DNA of 64,000 bases from Anagrus nilaparvatae (GCA_022575985.1 JAKSXM010000007.1:29886501-29950500), one strand, 5' to 3'; counted from the stretch's first letter, positions 12,560 through 24,868 are shown. Made by a program: numbers and translations. Notes: generated by a model not told the origin, from the sequence alone.

Positions 12560-13240
12560 GGGAAATTGCATTATGGCTACAACCTCAGACTAATAACACG
12601 TCCTATTGCCAATATATCACACCTTGCTAAGGCTTTAGAAAGATTAATTGTAGATCAAGTAGTTGCCTACTTAGAAAGTAATAACCTGATCAATGAGCAT
12701 CAGTCTGGCTAAAGGAAAAATTTCAGTAACCAGACTGTCTTATTGAATCTTACCGATATAATTAGACGTGGTGTTGAACTAGGTTTAGTCACCTTCTGTT
12801 AATGCTTGATTTCAGTAAAGCTTTCGATACTATTGATCATTCTATCTTACTAAAAAGGTTATATAATCTTGGCTTTACCCATCACACGCTACAATGGTTT
12901 TATGACTATTTGCTATTTCGTCAAAAGGCAGTGATTGATTCAGATGTAACCCTACTGATTCTATAACAACTAGTTCGGGTGTTCCTCAAGGATCCATTTT
13001 AAGTCCAATTTTGTTTTTATTTTATATGGATTCAATCTTAAATTGCATAAATTATTGTTATTATGAATTCTTTGCTGAAAATTTACAAATTTTCATTCAA
13101 TGTAAGCCTTCTTCCTTTGATACTGCTATATTAAAAATGCAATGCTATAGTGAACTGGAAAGCAGTTAATCATTTAAGACTTAATCCTAATAAGATAAAA
13201 GCTATAAAATTTGGTACGTCTATTCAATTAAAATACCTAT
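12560..13240 (+). pseudogene. Non-LTR retrotransposon reverse transcriptase remnant
   Basis: Conceptual translation with several frameshifts and stops gives RT segments in the right order: a RPIANISHLAKALERLIV block (~12600), a block like YLESNNLINEHQSG (~12668), LMLDFSKAFDTIDHSIL with the first catalytic Asp (~12803), SSGVPQGSILSPILF (~12972), and EFFAENLQIFIQ where YADD-type residues are expected (~13060). The second catalytic Asp pair is lost (AEN in place of ADD), and stops follow QSG. The blocks match Jockey/CR1-group reverse transcriptases. No endonuclease remains, and it is dead. Confidence 0.8.
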
Positions 13241-13949
13241 AAGTATTTGTAATTTTAATTTCCATTTTTTTAGTTTTAACTGTTTTTATTTTGTTTGTTT
13301 GTTTTGTTTTACATCAATAATTTTGTTTTACATCTTTTACTCTAATTAATTTATAAGTTGGAAAAGTAAATTTCACCTATATTGTATATTCTCACTGTTA
13401 ACATCCTTCCGTATTTCTCACCGCTAGATATTGCCACCAGAGTAACCTTTATCTTATTAGAAGTGAGCCCGCTTAACATTAAAAATTATAGAACTTATGT
13501 CCACCAATTTGAATTACGCATTACATTTTGCGATTTTTAGTAAATTGATTAATTCTTAAAAATACCAGAAAACTGTTTTGGGTTTCATTATTATAAATTA
13601 ATAAATTTGCTATTAAAAATGTGGGATCTGCATTTCCTTACGCCGCTTCGGTCGTAGTAAAAAATAATAAATTACAATTTTTAAAACTAATTTCGAAAAC
13701 TATGCTTCAAAATTTAAAGTACCATAGACAAGAATGATAAATTAAAATGTTTTTAAATTACAGTATTTTTACTGAAAATATCGGTTTTGGAGTCCATTAT
13801 TTTTAATTTCAAAATTCTATTACGAAATGTAAATAAGCATGTATCTAAAGCCCAAGTTCCGGAGTCAATAAATATAAATTACAATTTTTTAATGATTTTA
13901 AGTTGGAAAATTTGGTTAAGAAATTAAGATTCCCCATTTCCTAAAATTC

Positions 13950-14835
13950 CAAGTACCGCAAACAAAAATAATTAATTAAAATTATTAGAAAAAATAATAT
14001 TATGTTTACCGAAATTTGGGGTCAACAAATTGGATTGCTGAAATTAGGCTAAAAAAATTAGGCTCGGCATTTCCCTGAAACGTTAAAGCCACAGGCAAGA
14101 AAGATTAGTTAAAATTTATAAAGTTATCAATATTTTTTCCGAAAATTTACGGTTTTAGGGAGCATACTTTGGAAATTTGGCTAAGAAATTCAAATTCAGC
14201 ATGATTCTGTACCCCAAGTACCATTAAAATAATAGTATGCTTGAAAATAATAGTATGCTTACCAACAATTTCGGTTTCGGGTTCTATGATTTGGACTTCT
14301 GAAATCTGGCTAAAGAAATCAGGTTGAACACATGCCCTGAACCTGAAACCCTAGTGCCACAGTCAAAAATAATTGAATAATATTTTTAAGAATAGTAATA
14401 TTTTTACCAAAAATTTCGGTTTTGGGGGAGTTATTTGGAAATGCGGTTAAGAAATTTAAATTGAATTAAAAATTGAATTAAAAATTCAGCAAGGCACCGA
14501 ACCCCATGTGTCGCAGTCGATAATAATTAATTAGAATTTTTTTAAATAATAATTTTACTGAATTTTCCGGTCTTAGGGATAATTATTTTGTGCTGAAGTC
14601 AATAATTAATTAAAATTTTTAAAATTGATATTTTAACCAAATTTTGCGGTTTTGGGGCCAATTATTCGGAATTTTTGAAATTTAGCTCAGCGTACCCAAA
14701 AATCCCTATAAATATATCTAATAACTTTAAAAAAAAATTTTTTTTGATGGAAGTCAAGTAGAAGTCATGGAAATCTTCAAGTCTTGAAAGTCGAAAAATA
14801 CTAAAAATTTATCGTGATGTTATATTTTCAAATTA
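13950..14835. repeat. Right arm of the 12.9-kb inverted repeat
   Basis: Complement of 1985-2620 plus 8200-8510 in collinear order. Degenerate tandem units of ~130-140 bp each contain a GGTTTTGGGG(G/C)C-type box and an AAACCCTAGTGCC/AACCCCATGTGTC box. More decayed units of the same satellite extend leftward to ~13500. Confidence 0.75.
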
Positions 14836-16474
14836 AATAATTAAATAATATAAATTTACATGTTTTCCATAATTCTTTGTATTTAACGAAAAAATCAGAA
14901 ATTCACGTATTTAACCAAACTTCTTTAAAACCCTCCTCCTAGAAAGACAATATAAACTGCTGCCTGATCGCAAATGTGTCACTTCCAGGTATCATACCAA
15001 AAGACACGGGCGTGCGGGCCAGTCTGTACTGCAGGTCATTTATAAACTCTATCTATTAGTGTAAACCAGTCTTTACTCGAACTTTAGCTAAATAAAAAGT
15101 GTTAAAGGAGGGAAATGCTATGAAATGATATGCTTTTTCAGATATAATTTTTTTATGAAGGAGTTGAAATAAATGAATAAAATTTTATTTATGAATAAAT
15201 GTCGTTAAAACACGTTTATTTTCTAGATGAACCTAAAAAAAAAGAAATTAAATGATTTTTCAAAAATAGGATAGTTTTTTGAAAAATTGACTATTTTTCT
15301 GGACTTTAAAATAGGCCAAAAGGTGCCTTAAACTTAAGATATTTTACAACACGTAGGTTCATCTAGAGCCAAACAGGTATATAATGTTCCAAAAAAAATT
15401 TTCAGGCAGATCGGATTAGCCGTTTTTGAGTAATTTGTTACGCCAATAAAAAAAAGTAGTTTCGAGAAAAATTAGTTTAAAGTTTTGAAGAGTAAAAATT
15501 TGAAGAAAAAGTTTCTTACCGATTTTTCCAGGATTTTTCAGCGATACCGGGATCATACAGTAAAGCTTTACAATAGCTAACTGCTCTATTAATTTTGAAA
15601 GTATTACGTATTGAAAAAGTGTTTTTCTGATAATAATTTGACTCAAGAAGTTGGTTTCGAACGAAAACAGTTAAATAATCGAACCACGATTACTCTCGGT
15701 AAAGTGGCTATAGCATCCAAAGTAGTTAAGTTCAATCTAAAAATTTATTGACATACTTTTGAGGTGTTATACTAACTTTTTAAATATAAAAGAAAATTTT
15801 TAATTTTTGATTTCATTTTCATAGCCTTCCCCCCTTAAGTGAAACCAGTGCTATTTTACTACATCTGCTACCTTAATCCTTTCCAAAAAACATCCTATAG
15901 GATTCAAGAGCATCCGAAATCGCAAAGTACAACATAAAAAGGGTGAAAGCACATAACATCTAGAGGCAGCATTTTAACCGACAGATTTAATTATATAACA
16001 AACCCCAAAAAATAACCTAAGGTTGCCTAGCATATGAACTATATGTGAGCATATGAACTATATCCGGTAAAAACCGATATCATATTCGTGTTCAGTGACC
16101 CAAAAAACATAAAAACCCGTTGGAAAATTCCATTTTCCTATTAAGGATAAAATTTGGCTACGAAATCGCTCTGCAAGTTTTGTCTATCTATGATAATCAT
16201 AAAATCAGCTGCCATTCTGGGTCAAGACATACCAAAAAAATTTTTTTGATCGTAAGGATTTTTTGTTTATGTGTCATTTTAAATTATTTTTGGGAAGATG
16301 GGAATACTATTTTCGGCATGAATTTTAAGTTGTAAAATTTTTGTTGCTCAGTACTAGTTTGAAAAAATATTTTAACAATACTTTTTTGAGGTCCGACAGG
16401 ATGTCATGTAGATAAGAATTAAACAACCTACCCTCACTATGTTTCGAATCACAGGCCGGTGCGCTATATGCCTA
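14836..16474. other. No gene seen
   Basis: Anonymous AT-rich sequence. Short open frames at 15416-15646 and 16120-16335 have no recognisable domain. A short direct repeat, AGCATATGAACTATAT, occurs at ~16029 and ~16048. Confidence 0.5.
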
Positions 16475-17350
16475 TGAGTTCGTGTTCAGATGTCAATGTC
16501 CCGACATGGAAAAGGCAACTGCCACGTCTGGGCAAAGTGCGGTGATACAACTTTCATTAGTTGTTATTTGTCAAACAATGACACTATTGGGGTGTTCACC
16601 GCAAAGCTGGCCTCATTGGAGGAAACAATAAGGGAAGTCTCTGGCAATATCATATTTGGAATGGGGAATGCCAACCACGAACCGTAGGGGAACGTTGATC
16701 CTAGAGATGACTGCTAGAACTGATCTGGTGGTCATGAACTCTAGAGCAATTCAACCTACATAAGGCCAGGCTTTAGTGAATCGATCCCTGACGTCACTTT
16801 TGTCTCGGCCGGGTTGGCAGGAAGAGTGGGCGGTTGGAGGGTGATGTATGGAGCCAATGGCAGCGACCATAATTACATCACCTTCTAAGTGCGTGATAGA
16901 GTCGTTAATCGGCCCCCGTACAAAAAGCGCCTTCTAGGTTGGAATGTGTCAAAGTTGGACAAGGACAGATTTGTGGAATATCTTCGTGAAGAGTCCTCGT
17001 CTATCCCAGCCTGGCATGGAGGACCAAATATCCCGGGAGAGGCAGAGACTCTTGTCAAGAGGGTAACTGCTCTTCTGAGGGGAGCTTCGGCTGCCTCTAT
17101 GCCACGTAATCGGCCCTGGAAGGGGAAAAGGAGCGTGTACTGGTGGAATGAGGAAATTGATGAGCTTAGGCGGGTCTGTCATGGGGCACGCAGAAGATGG
17201 CAGAGACGCATAGCCACCCAAAGCTGGCTACATGCTCTGAAGAGTACAAGGAAGCCAAGCATAGGCTGGCGAAAGCCATCTGCCTCAGCAAGGCGCACTG
17301 GCTTTGGTCGCTAAGAGATGATATCAACAGCGACCCGTGGGGCCTGGGAT
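16475..17350 (+). pseudogene. R1-group non-LTR retrotransposon, endonuclease fragment
   Basis: Much more GC-rich than its surroundings. Frames at 16490-16687 and 16889-17314 read, with frameshifts and stops between, as the second half of an apurinic-type endonuclease and the linker before the RT. Segments include VWAKCGDTTFISCYLS, TAKLASLEETIREVSGNII, a degenerate DFNA-like site (GMGNANHEP), and KRSVYWWNEEIDELRRVCH. It stops at DINSDPWGLG, exactly where the RT linker should continue, so RT and 3' end are absent. A second copy lies at 20130. Confidence 0.8.
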
Positions 17351-17466
17351 AAAATGTAAAATTTTAAAAAATCTAAAAGATACAATTTATAATAGAGAGC
17401 TAAAATCCCTAGTTTACAAACAAAAAATGAATAATGATTGCACACTTGAATTAATGTTAAATACCC
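17351..17466. other. Spacer after R1 fragment
   Basis: TAAAATTTTAAAAAATCTAA and TAAAAGATACAA resemble sequence at ~19995-20025 beyond the satellite carrier. The two may be the interrupted halves of one older sequence. Nothing coding. Confidence 0.3.
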
Positions 17467-19435
17467 TGCCAACTAGCTGGCACTGAGGTTCCTCAAACAA
17501 TGGTCTTTAAACTTCAATATGCAATAAATATTATTGATTACAACCATGCAATTATACATACATTTTACTTTTTTACTAGGTAAAGTAGACCAGTAAGATC
17601 ATTTAGTTATTAAAGTAAAAATTCTAGCGTCCATGGATTGATCGCGCCGGCGTTATAATGGATTTTAAATCATTTTTGCATAATTAAAAAGAGATAAATA
17701 TAAAAAAAGCTAATTTTATTATTTTTTTGTAAAATTTTATTAGAATATATAATTATCCCTTAATAAAATTTGCTCGTAAAGGCTGTTATTATTTCAAAAA
17801 ATTTTATCCCTTAATAATTAAAATATTGAGTAACATGATTTTTTTGTTTTGTCAAAGAAATGGTTGGCAACTTAATTTTAAAATGGTTGGCATCTTAATT
17901 TTAAAATGCAAACATAACCATTTAATATTTTAGGCTGTTTATTATTGTTTATAATTTCATTAAGCTGCATACATAAATAAACATAGCAACGAACAAAATA
18001 ATCCGAGGAAGTCAAAAATTATTATTATTATATTCTTTCTTGTGTGTATAATTTATATCAAAATAAAAAAAAAATTGTGATCGGATACAAAAAATTACTA
18101 TAAACTAAATTTATAAAATTTGTACTCTCATTAAAATAAATTAGATATGTCCAATACGAAAAATAAATTTGATGTTTTATGTATTTTTTTGTAACGAAGA
18201 TTTTGAAGAAAAAAATTTTCAAAAAATTAATTATCAGATTCAAGATATCGAGTAAAAACCATACTTTCAAGTATAAGTACTTTCATGGAAATAAATTAGG
18301 TACTACGTCCAAAAAGAAAAAAAAGTTTCGTATTTTTTGTATTTTTTTGTGAAAAAAATTTTAGGAAAAAAATTTTCAAAAAATTAAGTATCAGATTAGA
18401 GATATCAAGTAAAAACCATACTTTCAAGTATAAGTACTTTCATGGAAATAAATGAGGTATTACATCCAAAATTAAAAAAAAGGGGGGGGGGGTTTGAAAT
18501 TTTTTGATAAAAAAATGTTTGGAAAAAAAATTAGGTCTTAATTCGATAATGGTTTTGAAATATCACTAGTTACAATATTTTCAGATATTAGTACTTTCAT
18601 AGAATTAAATGAGGTATTACACAAAAAAAAAATATATTGCAGTTTTTTTATTTTTCTTTTTTTTTAATTTTGACAAAAAAAATTTTGAAAAAATTAAGTA
18701 TCAGATCCAAAAAATTACAATCAACAAGGTTCTTAAAACTAGTACTTCCATGAAAATAAATTAGGTACTAAGTCCAAAAAGAAAAAAAAATTGGTATTTT
18801 TGCTATTTTTTCTGTGAAAAAAATTTTAGAAAAAAAATTTTTAGAAAATTAAGTATATGAGGTATTACATCCAAAATTAAAAAAAAGGGGGGGGGGGTTT
18901 GAAATTTTTTGATAAAAAAATGTTTGGAAAAAAAATTACGTCTTAATTCGATAATGGTTTTGAAATATCACTAGTTACAATATTTTCAGATATTAGTACT
19001 TTCATAGAATTAAATGAGGTATTACACCAAAAAAAAAAAAAATATTGCATTTTTTTTTATTTTTCTATTTTTTTCATTTTGACAAAAAAAATTTTGAAAA
19101 AATTAAGTATCAGATCCAAAAAATAACAATAAACAAGGTTCTTAAAACTGGTACTTCCATGGAAATAAATTAGGTACTACGTCCAAAAAGAAAAAAAAAA
19201 TTAGTATTTTTTGTATTTTTTTGTGAAAAAATTTTCAGAAAATTAAGTATCCGATTCGAGATATCATGTAAAAACCATACTTTCAAATATAGGTACTTTC
19301 GTGGAAATAAATGAGGTATTACATCCAAATCAAAAAAAAAAAAGTACCTCGAGCTTTTTTGGTGAAAAAATTTTTGAAAAAAAAATTAGGTCTTAATTCC
19401 ATAATATTTGTGAAATATCACCGATTACATACATA

Positions 19436-19485
<50 letters not shown>

Positions 19486-19598
19486 GACTTTTTTTAAAAA
19501 CTGGTTTTTTAGCTTCCTGGGGTCCCAAAACGTGCTTATATGCCAAAAAATAGAAAATCAAATGTTGACCTAACACAATGGTTCCTCTTTGAGGAACC
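17467..19598 (+). mobile_element. Composite satellite carrier, copy A
   Basis: Bounded by a palindrome TGCCAACTAGCTGGCA (17467-17482) and another, GGTTCCTCTTTGAGGAACC (19580-19598). Between them are a lead-in (GGTTCCTCAAACAATGGTCT), ~230-bp tandem units alternating GGTACTACGTCCAAAAAGAA and GAGGTATTACATCCAAAATT blocks, a (CA)n run, and a tail CTTCCTGGGGTCCCAAAACG. Copies at 51496-53264 (reverse) and 55038-56283 have the same parts in the same order. That constancy argues for a mobile unit rather than a plain satellite. No frame of coding character; class unknown. Confidence 0.65.
19439..19480. repeat. (CA)n microsatellite
   Basis: About 20 CA repeats inside composite carrier A. The frames reading THTHTH and VCVCVC through it are artefacts. 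Confidence 0.95.
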
Positions 19599-20129
19599 AA
19601 AAATTAAAACCTTTGTTTAGAAAAGTTTATTGCTATGTACTAATCGATGATAAAAGCTTTATTTTATTTGAAGAATTTAAGTGTTTGCAATAAGTAAATT
19701 TTAGCTTTAAACAAGTTAATAATAAACTTAACCATATAATGTTTATGAGAGAAAATATTTATTTCTTGATTTGGGTGAGCAATTATGTATGTAAGCAGCC
19801 AAACGTATTAGCTTTAGTATTATGATTTTTATATTATAAAAAAATGTAATAATAAATTTTGAATAAAATTTTAAGTTGAATATTATAATTTTTTATGATT
19901 TTTAATCATAAGCCATTTTAGTCTTATATGAATTTGCCAGATACTTAAAATTAACATTCAAAAATTTCATTTAATAATCCAAAAGAAATCTGTAAAATTT
20001 TTTATAATTCTAAAAGATACAAAAAGTTTGTAATGTTGCAATCGTGTTGAAATTTAACTATAATTTTTTTTGTTTTGAACGGTAAGAGTAGTAAACACGG
20101 TATTTGCGAATATAATATATCATGGTAGA
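19599..20129. other. No gene seen
   Basis: Anonymous AT-rich sequence between the satellite carrier and the R1 copy. Confidence 0.5.
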
Positions 20130-21881
20130 ATAGGGGCGACAAAGGCTCTACGGAACACTATGCCGGAGAAGGAAACTGCCCCAGCTACCGTGAGGCTCTG
20201 ACTGTGCAAAGAATAAGTGTCATCGGAAATAATCAAGGTTCTACAAGGGAACATGAACCAAGCCCGACAAGCTGGTGCTTTGTTGGAACAACAGATTGCT
20301 CGTAATGAGGATTTTAATATCCTCTTACTAAGCTAGCAATCATACAACATGAACCACAAATACTGGCTAACCGATGACACTGGCTGCTGCGCCTTATGGC
20401 TCCGGGGTAGAGCCCAAACGCCCTTAATCAAAAAAGGAAAAGGCAATTGTCACGTTTGGGTCATGTGCGGGGTATAAGTTGTATAAGTTGCTACCTCTCC
20501 CCAAACGATGGCTCGGAAGTGCTGTCTTCAAAGCTGGCCAGCATTGACAACACGGTCCGGACTCCGGACCCCTGGGGTCTAAATTACAAAATCGTAATGG
20601 ATAAGTTGAACCGGGAGTCTGACGACATGATGAACGCGGTGTCGACCGAACGATTCGTCGATGCTCTCTTCCCTGAGTGGCCCATCCGGGAAAACCTGGT
20701 AGAGGCGACAGCCAGGGAGGAAGTGCCGCTACCAGCGAGGACGAGATAGTCAAGGACATCAAAGCCATGAAAAATAGCAAGGCGCCGAGGCCGGATAGTA
20801 TACCAGTGGAAGTTTTCAAACGAGAGGTCAAAATAATCTCTGGTATCCTGTTAAGCATGTTTAATGCGTGTTTGGCGGCGGGAGTGTTCCAAAGCCAGTG
20901 GAAGGTGGCACGTCTCGTGCTCTTGAACAAGGGTAAGGTTGGAGCCCCAGACTCTCCATCTTCTTACAGACCCTTATGTATGTTAAATACCATTGGAAAG
21001 GTGATGGAAAGCATGATCCAGGCAAGGCTGAGAAGAGCCATCAAGGAGGGCGGTGGCCTTTCTGAGGAACAGCATGGATTTCGCGAAGGGCATTCCACGA
21101 TAGACGCCATCCGGCGTGTCGTGGATACCGTAGAGGCTGAGAGGGAAAAGCGGCCTGCAATTTGCAAAGACGTCCTTCTCGTAATGCTGGACGTCAAAAA
21201 CGCTTTCAATTAGGCCAGGTGGGATGACATAATCCGGTCTCTCGAGCAGGAATTTCGGATACCCGGGTAACTGGGTAATGTCCTAAAGGACTATCTACGG
21301 GACTGGAGATTGCTCTGCGATACGCTCAATGGCAAGTAGCAGAGAGTTTTGAGCGCGGACATCGCGCAAGGCTTGGTTCTCGGACCAGACCTGTGAAATG
21401 CCTTTTACGATGGCTTGATGTGCGTTTACCTCCCGGAAAGAGCTTCCCCGATTGGGTACGCGGACGAAATGGCTCTAAAAATAACTGGCAGGGAGATGCG
21501 AGTGAACCAGGAGAGGTTGAATATAGTCATGAGTCATATCAACCTCTGGATGGACGAGCACGGTCTCCAGCTCGTGATCCCAAAAACAGAGATCCTATTG
21601 CTGACCCGTCGAACAACAATTTCCACGGACATCGATGTAAATGTCGATGATGGTGGAAACCCTCACACGATCCGTGCCAAGACATCGGTTAAATACCTTG
21701 GAGTTCTGCTTGATAACAAGCTGGACTTCTGGGAACAATTTCAGAGGTCGAGTGAGAAAGCCTCGTCGGTCGCATCCTTCTTGTCAAGGCTCATGGCCAA
21801 CATAGGAGGACCCAAACCAGGGAAGCGAAGATTGTTGATGCCCGTGATTAACTCTGTCCTGCTTTACGGATCGGAGATCTG
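20130..21881 (+). pseudogene. R1-group non-LTR retrotransposon, 5' and RT portion
   Basis: GC-rich block. Reading with frameshifts, it starts in the endonuclease (VLQGNMNQARQAGALL, ~20236; SSKLASIDNTVRTPD, ~20525), jumps to the RT linker (DPWGLNYKIVMDKLNRESDD) with most of the endonuclease deleted, then gives the RT. Visible blocks are EIVKDIKAMKNSKAPRPDSI, SSYRPLCMLNTIGKVMES, LSEEQHGFREGHSTIDAI, KDVLLVMLDVKNAFN (first catalytic Asp), AQGLVLGPDL, IGYADEMALKITG (YADD changed to YADE) and AKTSVKYLGVLLDNKLDF. Stops include one right after NAFN. The frame is cut at SEIW by the insertion at 21882 and resumes at 34256. Confidence 0.88.
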
Positions 21882-22319
21882 GGGGGGGGGGTCGTTCATA
21901 AATTACGTTAGACAAATTAGGGAACGGGGGGTTCAATCAATTTCTTACGATTTCTTAAGCTGAGGGAAGGCAGGGTATTTTTGAATCTTACATAAAGAAT
22001 CAGTTTTAAAAAATTACTCATTAAAAATATTTTTATCAAAAAATATTTCTCATGTTTCAAATTTTTTTTTATACATGATTCATTAAATAAGATGTTTTTA
22101 CAGGAAATAATTGATACCTAGTGAAATATTATATACATAATTATAAAAATTAAAAAAAAAATAGATCGTAAAATATTCAATAGTTTTAGGACTGAATTTA
22201 ATACTTTATTAAATAACAATTTAAAAAAATACACCGACTTATTCTTAGAACGACGTTTTATTATGTTACAATTTTTTTTTAAAGATAAATAAGTATTTTA
22301 ATTTCAAAAATAATAATAA

Positions 22320-22520
22320 TTTGACCTTTTATCGAGTACAATTTAATTTATTTATTTATTGACGTTTCTACCCCTGGTTCAGGGTCCTTTTCAAAATCTA
22401 CTTAGTAAAATTTTTTAATTAATAATATTACATAAAAGTATATAAAAATTAGAAAAATATTTGACAATTTAAATTCTTACATTTTTAAATTAAAATTACA
22501 TGAATATTGGGATTTGACGT
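22320..22520. repeat. Inner segment of the 12.4-kb element's left arm
   Basis: Contains ATTGACGTTTCTACCCCTGG, mirrored by CCAGGGGTAGAAACGTCAAT at ~33772-33791. Read on the minus strand it is a short stem (CCCTG/CAGGG) followed by GAAACGTC, reminiscent of the second half of a hammerhead core, but the CTGATGA half is absent. Confidence 0.6.
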
Positions 22521-22546
22521 CCGTATGCTTATTGATTACCTATATA

Positions 22547-24198
22547 TGTCGTAGGGAAGTAGAGAAATCCGTGATTTGGCCAAATCCCTAGTGATTTGGC
22601 CAAATTGCGCAAAGTAGACAAATGGAAGTTTCGATCGCCTACTTCCCTAAAATTTTTAGTGAAGTAGACGAAAATTATAGCTGTTGTCTACTACACCGAT
22701 AGCCTTTAGGGAAGTAGACGAATCGTCTACTTCACTGATATAAACTCAGTGGAGTAAACTAATTTATTTTATTTGTATACTTCACGGATGGCTCTTAGGG
22801 AAGTAAAAAACAAAGAGAATTTGGTGTTTATGCTTTTTAAATTTTATTGTATAATAAAAAATTATTGACAAAAACAGAGTTACAATTTTTAATTAATATA
22901 AAAAATTCCTTTTCAAACGTCATTTACATTTTTTTTTTTAAATTTTATTTATTATTAAGACATGAAAGTCCTGTATGACATCGAGAATTGCACGGAATTC
23001 CTGACTTAAAACATTTGCAACTATTCGTGCCGCATAATTTTTTGGCTGATTTACAGTTGCATTTGCGGAAGCCTTGTCCACCAGTCATAGATTGTTGAGT
23101 AGTAGCTTCACGCAAAGGAATTAAAACATCCTTAGGCACTTCGGAAACTTGAATTAGCTTTGATTTACATTTATGCAAATCGGTTCTCGGAAAATATCCA
23201 TTTATGACACCGTTTCTTGTTCCGATTTTATATAAATCATTCTTTTTGTCCAATACGACGCCTCGTATGTTAGGAAAATCTAATGGCCCACGGTCAACTG
23301 ATGGTACTGTTACAGTAACTTCATCACCTTCATCTAGAGGAGGAAAAGTCTCAGAGCAAAAATTTATCATCTTTTCAGCTGCTTTTTTTTTGTCTCTTAC
23401 AGCAATCCTCTCTTGTCTGATTTAAATTATTTTCTCTTATGCAAATTTGGCACAATGACTCCTTAAACTCCTCAGAATCAAGATGATCTAAATCAAATTC
23501 TAAGCCACACTTAAAACATAGAATAGTTTTTAATAACAATTTGTTCTTGAGATTTCGTCCACACTGTATTATTACTACTTTTTTTATTTTCATATAAATT
23601 TTTTAATTTTTTTTCAAAATCTTCTCGATCTACCAAAATCTCTTGTATTGGTACCTTTCTATTCATTTTAAAAAAAAAGTAATCAAATATTTACCGTCAA
23701 ACACTTTGCTAAACCGATACACACTGTAACTTATTGGAAGTAAATTCTATAAGAGTTTTATTTATGTTATATTATCTGTTGTATAAAATAAATAAACAAA
23801 CCTTGAATATTTTAAATTTCTTTTGGTACTAAATAATAATAAATAAAATTTAAAACAAAAATGTAAATGTCAATGTTAAATAAGAAATGTTTATATAATA
23901 TAATATATAAGGCATAAACATCAAATTCTCTTTGTTTTTTACTTCCGTAAGAGCCATCCGTGAAGTAGACAAATAAAATAAATTAGTTTACTCCACTGAG
24001 TTTATATCAGTGAAGTAGACGATTCGTCTACTTCCCTAAAGGCTATCGGTGTAGTAGACAACAGCTATAATTTTCGCTTACTTCACTAAAAATTTTAGGG
24101 AAGTAGGCGATCGAAACTTCCATTTGTCTACTTTGCGCAATTTGGCCAAATCACTAGAGATTTGGCCAAATCACGGATTTCTCTACTTCCCTACGACA
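22547..24198 (-). mobile_element. Miniature Ginger-like element
   Basis: Begins TGTCGTAGGGAAGTAGAG and ends with its complement CTACTTCCCTACGACA. The inverted repeats run ~370 bp each (22547-22915 and 23885-24198). It is flanked by TATA on both sides (22543-22546, 24199-24202). TGT...ACA ends, a 4-bp target duplication and an encoded C-terminus typical of KRBA2/Ginger-type integrases all fit Ginger1. The arms contain repeated GGGAAGTAGACGA boxes, possible transposase-binding subrepeats. The catalytic integrase core is missing. Confidence 0.8.
22945..23666 (-). pseudogene. Ginger-type integrase remnant: N- and C-termini without core
   Basis: Read on the minus strand in three frames. An ATG at 23664-23666 opens an N-terminal piece (QEILVDREDFEKKLKNLY, NNTVWTKSQEQIV). 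A middle piece has a Cys pattern (CFKCGLEFD, ESLCQICIREN). The third frame, entered by a frameshift near 23430, gives the C-terminus: RIAVRDKKKAAEKM, the EGDEVTVTVPSVDRG motif, RGVVLDKKNDLYKIGTRNG and the Cys-rich tail CNCKSAKKLCGTNSCKCFKS, stop at 22945. VDRG plus the CxC tail is characteristic of KRBA2-like Ginger1 integrases. The ~250-residue DDE core expected between the termini is absent, so this is a deletion derivative, probably mobilised in trans when active. Confidence 0.8.
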
Positions 24199-24439
24199 TA
24201 TATACATCCATACTTCGTCGATCAATATCTCATAGATGTCGTTAGTAATATGAATTACAAAATTATTACAAATAGTTATATTTACTTTACCAATACAAGC
24301 ATTACTACTACATATATACAATTTGAAATTTTATATATTTAACTGTGAATCTACAAACAATTAAAACTCTGATAATAGCTTATTAAGACTAATTAATTTT
24401 AATTAATATATTAAATAACTTTCTGTGATATTATGTATA

Positions 24440-24740
24440 TGGGCGATTATTTAAAGAAATTAACCTAATACATGATTAATTAACCACATACATGATTAAT
24501 TGTGAATTAATTATGAATATTTACCACATGTCATCGTTTAAAAATAAAAATATATATGGGCGATTATTTCTCAACCCGGCCACTCCCCTCTGTCCAAAAA
24601 TGGTGGCAACTTAAAAAGATTTTGGTTTTGGAAAAGGGTCTAGTTTTTTATTCTCATTGGCTTTTTCAAATCTGTGAATCTACTGTGCCCATTTTAGGCA
24701 CTGAGCGGCGGCAGGTTGACATTTTAAAAATGATGCAGTG
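24440..24740. repeat. Inner inverted-repeat segment (left)
   Basis: Mirrors 33285-33575: CAACCCGGCCACTCCCCTCT and AAAAATGGTGGCAACTTAAA here, their complements there. The short frame at 24556-24741 is chance coding through this repeat. A direct repeat ATACATGATTAATTAACCAC/ATACATGATTAATTGTGAAT lies at 24470-24510. Confidence 0.8.
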
Positions 24741-24868
24741 AAAGGGTTAATGATTGGATAAAATAATAACTAATTAATGACTGAAAAAAATATGGTTTAT
24801 TAGAGCGCGTTATGCGTGTACTAGGTAACGGTACACAACCTACTGACTCGTGTACTGTATATATATAT

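Noticed and set aside
16949..17221. 90-residue reverse frame
   Set aside because: Antisense of the R1 endonuclease-linker fragment.
19311..19600. Open frames reading TH- or VC-repeats
   Set aside because: They run through a CA/TG microsatellite; both strands are open for the same reason. Same at 51317-51745 and 51431-51679.
20424..20930. 168-residue reverse frame
   Set aside because: Antisense shadow of the R1 reverse transcriptase region; no own domain.
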